Notes: a model not told the origin generated them from the letters alone. 64,000 nucleotides of DNA from Saprospira grandis str. Lewin (GCF_000250635.1 NC_016940.1:558001-622000), one strand, 5' to 3'. Positions 48,646 to 57,710 are shown, counted from the stretch's first letter. Translations and numbers: made by a program.

Positions 48646-49668
48646 ATGTCAAAATTAGCCTTATACATTTTTGGCCTAGGGCTCTGTTGTTCTTGGAGTT
48701 CACTGGGGGCGCAGTCCTTTATTCTGCAGCGGTTTTTTCAGCCTAGTTTACAGCTCAATGCCGACTATCAGTTGCCTTCTACAGAGCAGTTGGCCGAGCC
48801 GCATATTGCTCGTTTTTCGGCCCAATTGGTGGTCCCCATTAAGAGTAAATTGGGTTTGGGCCTTCGTTGGAATAAAATCTGGAAGGTTCGGAAGTGGCAG
48901 GACCTCATCAAGGTGGGGAAAGTCAATGCCTACCAAATATTCTGGACCTTCAAGCCGCAGTTCACGCAGCTCTATCCTCAGGCGGGCCTGGCCGACAGTC
49001 TGCGCTTTATGCAGCCCAATGGGCAGCAAGCCTTGGGGCTACAAACGGGTATTACGGGCATTCATTTGATTCCTAAATGGCGGCTACTCTTCTACTCGAT
49101 CAATGTTGGGATGCAGCAAGACATCAGTCAATTGGACCGCAGTCGGCCTTATTTTCAGGGCGCTATTGGGGTAGTTAATTTTAAGCGTATATTTTACTAT
49201 TGGTACTATGGCTTAGCGGTATCGGCTAGTGCGGACCAGGCTTTTCCGGTTTTGGCCCTCCCCTTTATTGGGACCGATTTGCGTTTGGGCAAAAAGACTT
49301 GGTGGAATATCACCTTGCCCTTGCAGACGAGATTTCAGTATAAATTTAGTCGGCAGACTAAGCTAGACCTCTTGGCGAGTTTGGGCAGTACGGGCATGGG
49401 GTATCCGCATCCTAGGAATGGGCAGCGCATCTATTTTCAGCAATTGCATTTGCGGACGGGCTTGGCCTTTCATCTAAAAAGTAGCAGTGGCTGGAAGTTC
49501 TACTTAGAGGGGGGCTATATGCCTTATCGGCAGTTGGATATATTGGGCCAAGACAATTTGGTTTTGCCCAAACTGGGGCCATCGCCTTATTTTGCTTGCT
49601 CCTTATATTATGGTTTGCGCCAGAAGAGTTTGTTAGGAGATAAATTGCAAGGCCTATTGAACTTTTAA
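48646..49668 (+). CDS. Predicted outer-membrane barrel protein
   Basis: 340 residues. Signal peptide of about 23 residues (YIFGLGLCCSWSSLGAQ). The rest alternates strands and turns rich in Tyr/Trp/Phe/Gln: WRLLFYSINVGMQQDISQ, YFQGAIGVVNFKRIFYYWYY, TWWNITLPLQTRFQYKFS and GWKFYLEGGYMPYRQ. The pattern fits a porin-like or DUF6268-type barrel. No partner gene. The protein starts about 70 bp after repeat copy 16. Confidence 0.75.
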   Translation: MSKLALYIFGLGLCCSWSSLGAQSFILQRFFQPSLQLNADYQLPSTEQLAEPHIARFSAQLVVPIKSKLGLGLRWNKIWKVRKWQDLIKVGKVNAYQIFWTFKPQFTQLYPQAGLADSLRFMQPNGQQALGLQTGITGIHLIPKWRLLFYSINVGMQQDISQLDRSRPYFQGAIGVVNFKRIFYYWYYGLAVSASADQAFPVLALPFIGTDLRLGKKTWWNITLPLQTRFQYKFSRQTKLDLLASLGSTGMGYPHPRNGQRIYFQQLHLRTGLAFHLKSSSGWKFYLEGGYMPYRQLDILGQDNLVLPKLGPSPYFACSLYYGLRQKSLLGDKLQGLLNF

Positions 49669-49758
49669 AAACTCCACAGCTACTTAAAGTTCTTGCTAAA
49701 AAAGCGTATTTTTGCAGTTCGACCTATTGCGCTGCCATTTAGCGGGGCGATCCCATCT

Positions 49759-49886
49759 GGCTGAGGGATGGAAAAGGGGGCGGCGCAGCCGCAGACCGAG
49801 CTTTTGAGCGCAGCGAAAAAGCGAAGGGCCGAGCAGACCTGCGAGCCCTGACACAGCCCGACCCGCCCGCAGGGCGGGGCAGCCCC
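49759..49886 (-). repeat. Multi-hairpin repeat, class II (copy 17)
   Basis: From GGCTGAGGGATGG to GGGGCAGCCCC. Hairpin 1 is perfect (CCCGCCC-TGC-GGGCGGG). Hairpin 2 is GCTTTT / AAAAGC with the long loop TCGCTGCGCTC. It ends 26 bp before the nifU-like ATG. Confidence 0.9.
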
Positions 49887-49912
49887 AAAAAAAGATAAAA
49901 ACAGTAAGAACT

Positions 49913-50161
49913 ATGAGTAATAAGAAAGAACTATTGGCCCGAGTAGATGAGGCCTTAAACAGTATTCGTCCGCACCTCAAGGCGGATGGAGGAGATATTG
50001 AGGTAGTTGACTTAACCGAAGACATGTGCCTAAAAGTCAAATGGTTGGGAAACTGTCAGTCTTGTTCTATGAGTGGGATGACCATGAAAGCGGGGATTGA
50101 ATCGACGGTAAAATCGGTTATTCCTGAGATATTGACAGTAGAAGCGATTAACGGACAATAA
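49913..50161 (+). CDS. NifU C-terminal-domain iron-sulfur scaffold
   Basis: 82 residues, just the NifU-C (Nfu) domain. It carries iron-sulfur clusters and passes them to target proteins. The cluster-binding pair is C48-x-x-C51 in WLGNCQSCSMSGMTM, preceded by the typical RPHLKADGGDIEVVDL. This single-domain form is common in Bacteroidota. The lipoprotein gene starts 16 bp after it and may share the transcript. The repeat in front of it may contain or replace its promoter, as no TAnnTTTG was seen in the 26 bp between. Confidence 0.95.
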   Translation: MSNKKELLARVDEALNSIRPHLKADGGDIEVVDLTEDMCLKVKWLGNCQSCSMSGMTMKAGIESTVKSVIPEILTVEAINGQ

Positions 50162-50177
50162 ACAAAGATAGAAACGC

Positions 50178-50843
50178 ATGAAGATGTTAAAAAACTGGGC
50201 TCTTTTGGTCCTATTGCTAGTGAGTCTAGCGGCTTGTAAAGAATCGGCTCCTAAAGCGGAGCAGCAAGATGAATCTAAGGTAGAAGAATCGGCAGCGGCG
50301 CCTCAGGAGGAAGCAAAAGAAGTTGCTCCTGAAGTCAAGCTTAGTTTTCCGACTGGAGAATACGGCAGTTTAATCTTAGGATTTCAGGGCAATCAATTGA
50401 CAGGATACTACGACATGCCTTTGGGTTCTGGCAATGGCTGCAGCTTCTTTTTGGAGGGGCAGTTAGCGGAAGCGGGCAAAGAAGTGGCGGTCAAGGCCTA
50501 TTTTCCGGGCAGTGATGAGGTTGTAGAAGGCAGCTTGAAGCAAGAAGAGCAGGCTGTAACCTTAAAGCTGGCGGCTAATCCGGGTGGGCAGTGCGACCCT
50601 AGCTTATATGGTGAGGGAGAAAAGTTATTTTTGTCTCAGCCGGCGGGTTATCTGCGTGTAGGCGTATTGAGTCAGGACGCCAAGCTTTACGGCGATGCCA
50701 AAAAATCGGAAGCTAAGGGGCAGCTAGAGAAATTCTCTGTAGTTTTGGTTTTAGCGGAGGAGAACGGTTTATTGCAGATTGCGGAGATGAATCAAGCGGC
50801 CAAGGGCTGGATTTCTGCGGATGAGTTATTTCCTTTGCGCTAG
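50178..50843 (+). CDS. Lipoprotein with a C-terminal SH3-like region
   Basis: 221 residues. Lipoprotein signal (LLVLLLVSLAAC, lipidated C20). An acidic Ala/Glu-rich linker (21-52) and a beta domain (about 53-145: PTGEYGSLILGFQGNQLTGY, CSFFLEGQLAEAGKEVAV) follow. The end is a possible SH3-like fold (about 155-221: YLRVGVLSQDAKLYGDAK, finishing AAKGWISADELFPL). The GWI(S/D)xxxL ending is common in SH3-type domains. Outer-membrane lipoprotein of unknown role; a terminator follows. Confidence 0.8.
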   Translation: MKMLKNWALLVLLLVSLAACKESAPKAEQQDESKVEESAAAPQEEAKEVAPEVKLSFPTGEYGSLILGFQGNQLTGYYDMPLGSGNGCSFFLEGQLAEAGKEVAVKAYFPGSDEVVEGSLKQEEQAVTLKLAANPGGQCDPSLYGEGEKLFLSQPAGYLRVGVLSQDAKLYGDAKKSEAKGQLEKFSVVLVLAEENGLLQIAEMNQAAKGWISADELFPLR

Positions 50844-50863
50844 CCAATGGGATGAACAGACAG

Positions 50864-50901
50864 GCTCTCAATAGGGACAGGCTCCTTATTGAGAGCTTTT
50901 T
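50864..50901 (+). terminator. Terminator of nifU-lipoprotein transcript
   Basis: GCTCTCAATA / TATTGAGAGC, 10-bp arms with a 13-nt loop, then TTTTTC. Confidence 0.85.
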
Positions 50902-51040
50902 CTTTGAGGGCCAAGTGGATAAGCTGGCTTCCTTAAAAAAAAGGAGAACAAGCTTAGCTAGCCTATGAATAATTTATATCTTTAAAGGGGACCTAAAAGG
51001 TCCTTAGAACTATTTTTTTGCCTTGCAAACTTCAGAAAAA

Positions 51041-51994
51041 ATGATCCGAATTTTAGCCAATGATGGCATACATCCCGACGGCCAACTTTTGTTGGAGGAG
51101 GCCAACTATGAGGTAGACACCAACAAGATTCCGCAGGAAGACTTAATGGAAAAGTTACAGGACTATGATGCGATCATTGTTCGATCGGCGACTAAAGTGC
51201 GCAAAGAGCTGATTGATGCTTGTCCTCGATTAAAGATGATTGCTCGTGCGGGAGTGGGATTAGACAACATTGATGTTGATTATGCTCGGGAGAAGGGCAT
51301 CAAGGTCATCAATACGCCTAAAGCCTCTTCTTTGGCGGTAGCCGAATTGGTATTGGGGCAAATTTTCAGTTTGTCTCGTTATTTGTATCAGGCCAACCGC
51401 TCGATGCCAGAAACGGGCAACAGCGAGTTCAAGCAGCTCAAGAAGCGCTATGCTAAAGGCTTGCAAGTGAGTGGCCGTAAATTGGGTATCATTGGTTTTG
51501 GTCGAATTGGGCAAGAATTGGCTCGTTTGGCTATGGGAATAGGCATGGAAGTGCTTGCCACTGATTTGGAAGAGCGCAAGGTCAAGGTTTACATTCAGCC
51601 CCCTGCTGTAGAAAATGCAAGTTTGGCGGTAGAGCTACAGACTGTTCCTATGGAGCGTTTATTAGAAGAGAGTGATTTCATTTCTATTCATGTGCCTAGT
51701 GGGAAGGACCTCATTACGGCCAAAGAAATGGGACGGATGAAAAAAGGCGCTTGTATCATCAATACCTCTAGAGGGGGCGTAATTTCGGAAAAAGACCTTT
51801 TGGAAGCCCTAGACAGTGGTCAGTTGGCAGGTGCGGCCCTAGATGTATTTGACAATGAGCCGACGCCCTCTGCGGCTATTTTGCAGCACCCGCTTATTTC
51901 TGCAACCCCTCATATTGGGGCCTCTACCCTAGAAGCACAGCGCTATATTGGTTTAGAAATCGCTGATGCCTTTATTGACTTTTTTGGAGAATAG
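51041..51994 (+). CDS. serA: D-3-phosphoglycerate dehydrogenase-type 2-hydroxyacid dehydrogenase
   Basis: 317 residues from ATG 51041 ([20 protein letters not shown]); TTG 51023 is a weaker alternative. It oxidises 3-phosphoglycerate in the first step of serine synthesis. Features: [17 protein letters not shown], the substrate/anion segment [15 protein letters not shown], the NAD-binding [17 protein letters not shown], catalytic R in INTSRGGVI, the Asp/Glu part LDVFDNEP and the His in ATPHIGAST. There is no ACT domain, so it would not show classical serine feedback through ACT. Its stand-alone place between two terminators fits. Other 2-hydroxyacid substrates are possible. Confidence 0.88.
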   Translation: MIRILANDGIHPDGQLLLEEANYEVDTNKIPQEDLMEKLQDYDAIIVRSATKVRKELIDACPRLKMIARAGVGLDNIDVDYAREKGIKVINTPKASSLAVAELVLGQIFSLSRYLYQANRSMPETGNSEFKQLKKRYAKGLQVSGRKLGIIGFGRIGQELARLAMGIGMEVLATDLEERKVKVYIQPPAVENASLAVELQTVPMERLLEESDFISIHVPSGKDLITAKEMGRMKKGACIINTSRGGVISEKDLLEALDSGQLAGAALDVFDNEPTPSAAILQHPLISATPHIGASTLEAQRYIGLEIADAFIDFFGE

Positions 51995-52000
51995 TTTTTT

Positions 52001-52031
52001 GGGGCTGTTCTAGGCAGCCCCTTCCCTTTTT
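52001..52031 (+). terminator. Terminator of serA
   Basis: GGGGCTG-TTCTAGG-CAGCCCC followed by TTCCCTTTTT. The stem equals the paired ends of class II repeats (GGGGCTG...CAGCC), so it may be a relic of one or a coincidence. Confidence 0.75.
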
Positions 52032-52046
52032 AAGCATTAGACTGCA

Positions 52047-55000
52047 ATGGATCGACTACACTTTATGAATAGCATTGGCCTTATCTATTGTAAACGCAGC
52101 TTAGATGAAGCGGCTACAATTATAGATTGGCATGGGCCAGAGAATGATTTGGAACAGGCTATAGGGTGTAGTTTTTGGGAGCTACTCTCTGTTCAAGACC
52201 GACTCTGGTACAAAGAGCAATTGCGGCAGGCCATTAAGCGGAACGAAAGCCGCCTAGAGCTTTATTTTCAGGCTACTGTAGCCCAAGAAAAGCAGTTATG
52301 GATGCAAGAACAGCTATTGATAAACAAGAAAGAAAGCTACATTCAGAGCATCCTTATTCCCTTAGACAAAAAGCCCAAGGGGGCCGAGCTCTTTGAGGGC
52401 AGTCGAGAGCTATTAATTCAGCACAACCACTATGAAGTACAAACCATCAACCCTCAATTTGAGGAAGTCATGGGTTGGAGCCAAGAAGAAGTAGTTGGGC
52501 AAGACCTTAGAGAGCTCTTAGTCTCTAAGCAACAAGCCGATTTGCTCAACTACCTTTGGCGGCGGTTGCAAAAAGAAGAGTCTGCCGAAGCCTTTGAGCT
52601 AGAGCTGCAAAAGAAAAATGGCGAATGGGGCTACTTCTGTCTAAAAGCCGAGGCCCAATACATCTATTTGCTAGATAAAAGCAAGGAAAAAAACTGTAGT
52701 CAGGTCTTAGAAGAAGTGCAGCAGCGGTACAACAGCTTTTCTGTAGCTACGGAAGAGGGCATTGTTATTCATGAAGAAGGGATGGTTTTGGAAATGAACA
52801 ACCGAGCCAGAGAAATTTTGGGCCTTGATGAGGATGAGATTTCTGGCCTGCCCATTTCGGCCCTAGTGCATGAAGATGCCGTACCACAGATCTTGACCTT
52901 TTTGAGAGAGAACAAGCAAAATGCAGGCATAGAGCGGCAGGCAATTGTCAAAACTCGGCATAAGAAGTCGGGACAGCTCATGTATGTCTCTGTTCGGGGG
53001 AGTCAGATTAAACTGGACCAAAAGTCCTATCGCTACGTCATTATTCGAGACATTACCAAAGAACATTTGTCGGAACAAATGCTCAAGGCTAGCGAGCAGC
53101 GGTACAAACGCTTATCGGATGCGACCAAAGAGCTCATTTTGATTCATGAAGATGGCATTATCCGAGAGGTCAATCGGGCGTTTTGTGAGTTTACGGGCTT
53201 TAGTGAGTCCGAGCTAATTGGGGCCGAAACCTTTGACCTCATGGCTACCTTCAACTTCCAGAACAGGCAACTTAGCCGCAGAGAGGTCCGCCAATTCTAT
53301 GAAAGTGATAAGGAAATTGCGGGCCGCTCCCTAATGACGAAAAAGGACGGCAGCGAATTTATAGTCGATTTTGAGGAGCGGATCATGTACAACAAAGAGC
53401 AAAAGCTCCGCTATGTGATTATCCGAGATATTACGCAGGCAGAAGAAGCCCAAAGTGCCCTAGAAGAAAGCCGAAACAAATATAAAAACCTAGCCGATGC
53501 TAGCTTTGAAGGGGTAATGATTTTAGAAAAAAGCGTCATTCGAGAGGTCAATCGCGCCTTTTGTAGCATGCTGGGCTATGAAGAAAAAGAAGTCATTGGA
53601 AAAAATATTCAGTTATTATTTAATGATGAGGAGCAACTGCTGCAGCTACAGCAGCAGGCCCAAGAACAGGCTATCTTTAGACAGGATGTGGTTCTTCAAC
53701 ACAAAAACAAGCAGCTGTTTCCCGCCCAGCTACATCATCGCAAACTAGATGATAGCGACCTTTGCTATTTGCTCATCCGAGATATGAGTGAAAGCTTAGA
53801 GAACCAGCGTTTATTACAAGAGAGCACCGAAAAATATAAGCGCTTATCCAATGCCAGCCGAGAGGCGGTTATTATTTATAAAGATGGGCAAATTCAGGAG
53901 ATCAATCATGCGGCTTGCAGCCTCTTTGGCTGGAGCGAGCAAGAGCTGACGGGCCAAAACATTCGCAAAATTGCCCAATTGGGGGGCCGCAGCTTGCAAG
54001 CCGCCTTAGAGCAAAGCGATACCGTTAAGCTCGATCGTATTCCGCTTTACCGAAGTGATGGCAGCTCTTTTATGGCCGAGGTTTGGGAAAGTGGCACTCA
54101 GGGCGTTTTGCGGCCCGGGCTTCGCTACCTGATTATTCGAGATATTAGCGATCGGATTCGCTATGAACAACGCATTGAAGAACTCTACTACGATCTTTCA
54201 GAGAGTAATAAGCAATTGCGTTGTATTTTGGACCTCTCTCGTTTGGCCGCCCATGAGTTTGCCAACCTAGAAGAACTGATCGAAAAGGCCCTAAAGCTGA
54301 TTCCTCCAAGCTGGCAGTTTCCAGCACTTTGCCAAGCTCAAATCCAATTGGGCAATAAGAAATGGCAAACCGATGGATTTCCAGAAGAAAGCATCTATCA
54401 ACTTAGCGCCAGTATTCCGCTCAAAAATGGCGAAAAGGGCATTTTACGCCTCGCCTACAAAGAGAACCAGCTCAATAATCAGGGGGCCGATCCCTTTCTG
54501 AAAACGGAGCTGCAACTTATTGAGGCCGTAGCCGCCCAAATTGCCTTTTTGATTGAGAAAAAACAGAGTGAGGAAGAAACCGTAGCCGCTATTTTAGCCA
54601 CCGAAGACCGAGAACGGGCCCGAATTGCCAAAGAGCTACACGATAGCCTCGGCCAACTCCTGATGGCCATTTCCCTCAATCTGGAAGGCCTAAAAAAAGA
54701 CCGAGATAAACTGGCCGAACGCAATCAACAAAAGCTAGATAGAGCCCTGCAGTTTCTCCAAGATGCCATTACCGAGGGCCGAAATATTTCTCATAACCTC
54801 ATGCCCAAAGCGATCAATGATTATGGCTATGTGCTAGCCGTGCAATCTATGCTCGAGGGCTACCAAAAATTAGAACACATAGAATTTATATTCTATGACA
54901 ACTTAGACAATAAACGGCTTCCCCAAAAGGTAGAGTTGGCCCTCTTCCGCATTACGCAGGAAGCCATTACTAATATCCTAAAACATGCCCAAGCCCAGCA

Positions 55001-55208
55001 AGTGAGCATTCAGCTCATGCATTATCCCGATGTCATTATGCTTATTATTGAAGATGATGGCAAAGGCTTTGATGCCCAAGAAAAGCTAGGCAAACAGCAG
55101 TTTGGCCTCAATAGTATGCGCAACCGAAGCAATTCGATTTCGGGAACGCTCACCATTGAGAGCCGACCGCAGCAAGGCACTGTTATTATGGTTGAAATTC
55201 CCCTATAA
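52047..55208 (+). CDS. Multi-PAS sensor histidine kinase (NarX/DegS-type)
   Basis: 1053 residues, no membrane helix, so a cytoplasmic sensor. An N-terminal region (1-115) precedes five PAS-like domains (about 120-215, 228-345, 349-470, 475-590, 593-715). Four of them end in near-identical words such as YVIIRDITKE, YVIIRDITQA, YLLIRDMSES and YLIIRDISDR. A GAF-like region (about 730-855) follows, then a HisKA_3 dimerisation domain with phospho-acceptor H865 in RARIAKELHDSLGQLL. HATPase_c closes it (about 960-1053: ALFRITQEAITNILKHAQA, IIEDDGKGFD). The response regulator gene follows after 12 bp. Ligands unknown; no haem-binding His pattern was checked. Confidence 0.92.
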   Translation: MDRLHFMNSIGLIYCKRSLDEAATIIDWHGPENDLEQAIGCSFWELLSVQDRLWYKEQLRQAIKRNESRLELYFQATVAQEKQLWMQEQLLINKKESYIQSILIPLDKKPKGAELFEGSRELLIQHNHYEVQTINPQFEEVMGWSQEEVVGQDLRELLVSKQQADLLNYLWRRLQKEESAEAFELELQKKNGEWGYFCLKAEAQYIYLLDKSKEKNCSQVLEEVQQRYNSFSVATEEGIVIHEEGMVLEMNNRAREILGLDEDEISGLPISALVHEDAVPQILTFLRENKQNAGIERQAIVKTRHKKSGQLMYVSVRGSQIKLDQKSYRYVIIRDITKEHLSEQMLKASEQRYKRLSDATKELILIHEDGIIREVNRAFCEFTGFSESELIGAETFDLMATFNFQNRQLSRREVRQFYESDKEIAGRSLMTKKDGSEFIVDFEERIMYNKEQKLRYVIIRDITQAEEAQSALEESRNKYKNLADASFEGVMILEKSVIREVNRAFCSMLGYEEKEVIGKNIQLLFNDEEQLLQLQQQAQEQAIFRQDVVLQHKNKQLFPAQLHHRKLDDSDLCYLLIRDMSESLENQRLLQESTEKYKRLSNASREAVIIYKDGQIQEINHAACSLFGWSEQELTGQNIRKIAQLGGRSLQAALEQSDTVKLDRIPLYRSDGSSFMAEVWESGTQGVLRPGLRYLIIRDISDRIRYEQRIEELYYDLSESNKQLRCILDLSRLAAHEFANLEELIEKALKLIPPSWQFPALCQAQIQLGNKKWQTDGFPEESIYQLSASIPLKNGEKGILRLAYKENQLNNQGADPFLKTELQLIEAVAAQIAFLIEKKQSEEETVAAILATEDRERARIAKELHDSLGQLLMAISLNLEGLKKDRDKLAERNQQKLDRALQFLQDAITEGRNISHNLMPKAINDYGYVLAVQSMLEGYQKLEHIEFIFYDNLDNKRLPQKVELALFRITQEAITNILKHAQAQQVSIQLMHYPDVIMLIIEDDGKGFDAQEKLGKQQFGLNSMRNRSNSISGTLTIESRPQQGTVIMVEIPL

Positions 55209-55220
55209 AGCTTCACTATT

Positions 55221-55880
55221 ATGCAAAAAATCAAAGTTTTCCTCGTAGACGACCACAAACTCATTCGCGACGGCATAAAAGCCCACCTAGAAGAGGCCCA
55301 AGATTTCGAAATCGTTGGCGAAGCGGCCGATGGCCAAGAGGCCATCAATAAACTAAAGGAAACCACAGCCGATGTGGTCCTGATGGATATCAATATGGAT
55401 GGTATGGATGGCATTAGCTGCACGCAGATCCTCAGCCAAGAGCTGCCCGAGCTCAATGTTTTGGCCCTCAGTATGCTGGCCGAAAACCAACATATTAAAG
55501 AGATGATTAAGGCGGGAGCCAAGGGCTATTTGCTCAAAACCGCTACCGAACAAGAGATTAAGCAAGGCATCAGAGCGGTCTATCAGGGCCAAAATTTTTA
55601 TAGCGCCGAGGTGACTCAAATTGTCATGAATAATTTGGGTGCCGCCAACCGAAAAAAACGCTCTCGCTTTGATCCCCTCGCCCCGCTCACTTCTAGAGAA
55701 AAAGAGGTTTTGGCCCTCATTATCAAGGAGTATTCTAATCAGGAAATTGCCGACGAGCTCTATATTTCTAAACGAACGGTAGATGCCCACAAGCGCAATT
55801 TACTCGAGAAAACAGGGGCCAAAAATGTGGCGGGCTTAGTGGTTTTTGCGCTCAATAATCAGATTTTGGATAATGAATAA
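55221..55880 (+). CDS. NarL/LuxR-family response regulator
   Basis: 219 residues. Receiver domain 1-120 with the acidic pair D10-D11, phospho-acceptor D56 (VVLMDINMDGMDG) and the conserved Lys in GYLLKTATEQE. LuxR-type HTH at about 155-215: PLTSREKEVLALIIKEYSNQ, EIADELYISKRTVDAHKRNL. It is the partner of the multi-PAS kinase, 12 bp upstream, and should be phosphorylated by it and bind DNA as a dimer. A class III repeat begins 23 bp after the stop. Confidence 0.95.
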   Translation: MQKIKVFLVDDHKLIRDGIKAHLEEAQDFEIVGEAADGQEAINKLKETTADVVLMDINMDGMDGISCTQILSQELPELNVLALSMLAENQHIKEMIKAGAKGYLLKTATEQEIKQGIRAVYQGQNFYSAEVTQIVMNNLGAANRKKRSRFDPLAPLTSREKEVLALIIKEYSNQEIADELYISKRTVDAHKRNLLEKTGAKNVAGLVVFALNNQILDNE

Positions 55881-55903
55881 TGGCTAGGAGCAGTTTTTGC
55901 TTT

Positions 55904-56030
55904 GGGGCCCGCGGCCAGCTTTGCTGGCCGCCGCTATGCTGCGGGGCTCGCAGGTCTGCTCGGCCCTGCAGGCAGGCTACGCCTGCCTTTGGTCTGCGGC
56001 TTCGCCGCACCCGCTCCGCAGCGCTGGGCC
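55904..56030 (+). repeat. Multi-hairpin repeat, class III (copy 18)
   Basis: Starts GGGGCCCGCGG and ends CAGCGCTGGGCC, so GGCCC pairs with GGGCC. Hairpin 1 is GGCCAGC-TTT-GCTGGCC, hairpin 2 GGCAGGC-TAC-GCCTGCC, hairpin 3 TGCGGC-TTC-GCCGCA. It is the only forward copy of class III. Confidence 0.9.
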
Positions 56031-56080
56031 GCTCATCTTTTGTTCTTGCTTTTGGCCCTTTTCTTCGGCCCTCTAATTTA

Positions 56081-56118
56081 TGAGGGATGCCCTCATAGAT
56101 AAAATATTGCGCAGCAAT
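56081..56118. repeat. Two-palindrome fragment of the TTTCAACC module
   Basis: TGAGGG-ATG-CCCTCA (56081-56095) and ATTGC-GCA-GCAAT followed by GCC (56106-56121), the same order and spacing as the first two parts of the modules at 36888 and 37091. AAAGGGCC-GAA-GGCCC follows. Another hairpin, CATAGC-GAAG-GCTATG, is at 56223-56238. No gene is seen between 55881 and 56464. Confidence 0.7.
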
Positions 56119-56307
56119 GCCGCTCTTAAAGGGCCGAAGGCCCACGGCAATAGCCAGATTTAAACGCACTCACTTTTATCGTTTGCAGCAATTTCCCGCT
56201 AGTCGGCCCTATTTTCATCAGCCATAGCGAAGGCTATGCCCTCAAAAAATAGCTGGCCTAGCAGAAAATTCATAGCAAACCATGGTCAAAGCAGCGCGAT
56301 TAAATCT

Positions 56308-56427
56308 GGCTGAGGGATGGACAGCAGTGGCGCGAAGCGCCAGACCAAGGCGCTTTAGCGCCGCAGGGCCGAGCGAATAGCGAGCTGCGAAACAGCCCGA
56401 CCCGAGCCAAAGGCGAGGGGCAGCCCC
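56308..56427 (-). repeat. Multi-hairpin repeat, class II (copy 19)
   Basis: From GGCTGAGGGATGG to GGGGCAGCCCC. Hairpin 2 is GGCGC-TAAA-GCGCC and hairpin 3 TGGCGC-TTC-GCGCCA. It ends 37 bp before the TPR gene. Confidence 0.9.
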
Positions 56428-56464
56428 AAAAAAACAGCAGCATTTACCAAATCACTATACCAAA

Positions 56465-57145
56465 ATGTTATCTTTCTTTTATCGCTACGGTCTTTTTTTA
56501 GGCCTTTTTTTCGCTAGTTTTAGCAGCCTTTTGGGCCAAAAAAGCTTTCCCACACTTCAGGAGCTGCAACTACAGCCCAAAGCCGAGGCATTTTTGCAAA
56601 CGGCCATTGCTCAATTTGATGGGCAGCGCTATCGGCAGGCTATTGTGGCCTTGGAGCAGGCCATGCAAGCCAATGAGGAAGGGCAATTGAGCGATATTTT
56701 GTTTTATTATAAGGCCCTTTGTTATTTGGAATTGGAGGAATTTGAGGCCGCCAAAAACCAGCTAGATACGGCCATTAGCTTTGTTGATAATAAGGCGCAT
56801 TACTACTATTATCGTGCGACGGCCCTCTTGCAATTGGGCCAAAATCAAGCGGCTTATTTGGAGCTGGATAAAAGTTTGAAATTGCAGGCCAACAACCCCA
56901 AGGCTTGGCTAAAAAAAGGACTATTATTGCAGCAAAAACAGGCTTATCGGCAGGCCCTAATGGCCTATGAACAGGCCCTGAGCTATCAGCCAAATTGGTC
57001 CGAAGCCCTCTATTATAAAGGAATATTACTTTTGCAATTGGGCATGGCCCAAAAGGGCTGCAGCTGCCTAGAAGAAGCCAAAAATTTGGGCCTAGACAAA
57101 GCCGCCCGCGCCCAATCTCAATATTGTCAGATTAAATCTAACTAA
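56465..57145 (+). CDS. Secreted TPR protein
   Basis: 226 residues. A signal peptide (about 1-26, FFASFSSLLGQ) is followed by four or five TPR units: AIAQFDGQRYRQAIVALEQA, ILFYYKALCYLELEEFEAAK, HYYYRATALLQLGQNQAAYL, PKAWLKKGLLLQQKQAYRQA and WSEALYYKGILLLQLGMAQK. A Cys pair (GCSCLEEAK) lies near the end. It probably scaffolds envelope proteins. The TlpA lipoprotein gene starts 2 bp after its stop, so the two are co-transcribed. Confidence 0.85.
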   Translation: MLSFFYRYGLFLGLFFASFSSLLGQKSFPTLQELQLQPKAEAFLQTAIAQFDGQRYRQAIVALEQAMQANEEGQLSDILFYYKALCYLELEEFEAAKNQLDTAISFVDNKAHYYYYRATALLQLGQNQAAYLELDKSLKLQANNPKAWLKKGLLLQQKQAYRQALMAYEQALSYQPNWSEALYYKGILLLQLGMAQKGCSCLEEAKNLGLDKAARAQSQYCQIKSN

Positions 57146-57147
57146 TT

Positions 57148-57708
57148 ATGCGCCTGCTCATTTTTGCGCTGCTGTTTACAGGCTTGGCTTGTAGCACAAA
57201 AAAACCCCTTGCCGAAAACAATCCAGAGCAAGGAGAAATGGAATATCTTCAGTATTTGGAGAATCAAAAAAAGGCCATTTTGGGCCAAAAAGCAGCCAAT
57301 TTTCAACTGCAAGATTTGGCGGGAAAAAAGCTGCAACTCAGTGATTATGCGGGTAAAGTCGTTTTGTTGAGCTTCTCCTTCAAAAACTGTAAGCCCTGCC
57401 AGGTAGAAGTGCCCAGCCTCAACCAACTACAAGAAGATTTTGGGCCAGCAGGACTAGTCGTTTTGGGCCTTTCTAGAGATGGGCTAGAAGAAACAAAGGC
57501 CTTTGGCCAAGAATTTAAGAGCAAATACCCCTTGTTATTTGACGCCAAAGAAGTGGCCAAGAACTATAAAGTCTTGGCCTACCCTTCCAATATTCTCATC
57601 GATAAAAAAGGGAAGGTTATTGAATACTTTACAGGCAGCAGCAGCTTTGACGCTACCTACACCTATAGAGAACTCAAGCCCGCTATTCGGAAGGCTTTGG
57701 CCGAGTAG
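57148..57708 (+). CDS. TlpA/AhpC-like thioredoxin lipoprotein
   Basis: 186 residues. Lipoprotein signal with C15 (FALLFTGLACST). Thioredoxin fold with active site C81-K-P-C84 in FSFKNCKPCQVEVPSLN. The AhpC/TlpA insert VVLGLSRDGLEETKAFGQEF and cis-Pro region LAYPSNILIDKKGKVIEYF follow. A periplasm-facing thiol-disulfide reductase is expected. Second gene after the TPR gene; it converges with the paralogue array 2 bp away, with no terminator visible between. Confidence 0.92.
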   Translation: MRLLIFALLFTGLACSTKKPLAENNPEQGEMEYLQYLENQKKAILGQKAANFQLQDLAGKKLQLSDYAGKVVLLSFSFKNCKPCQVEVPSLNQLQEDFGPAGLVVLGLSRDGLEETKAFGQEFKSKYPLLFDAKEVAKNYKVLAYPSNILIDKKGKVIEYFTGSSSFDATYTYRELKPAIRKALAE

Positions 57709-57710
57709 AC

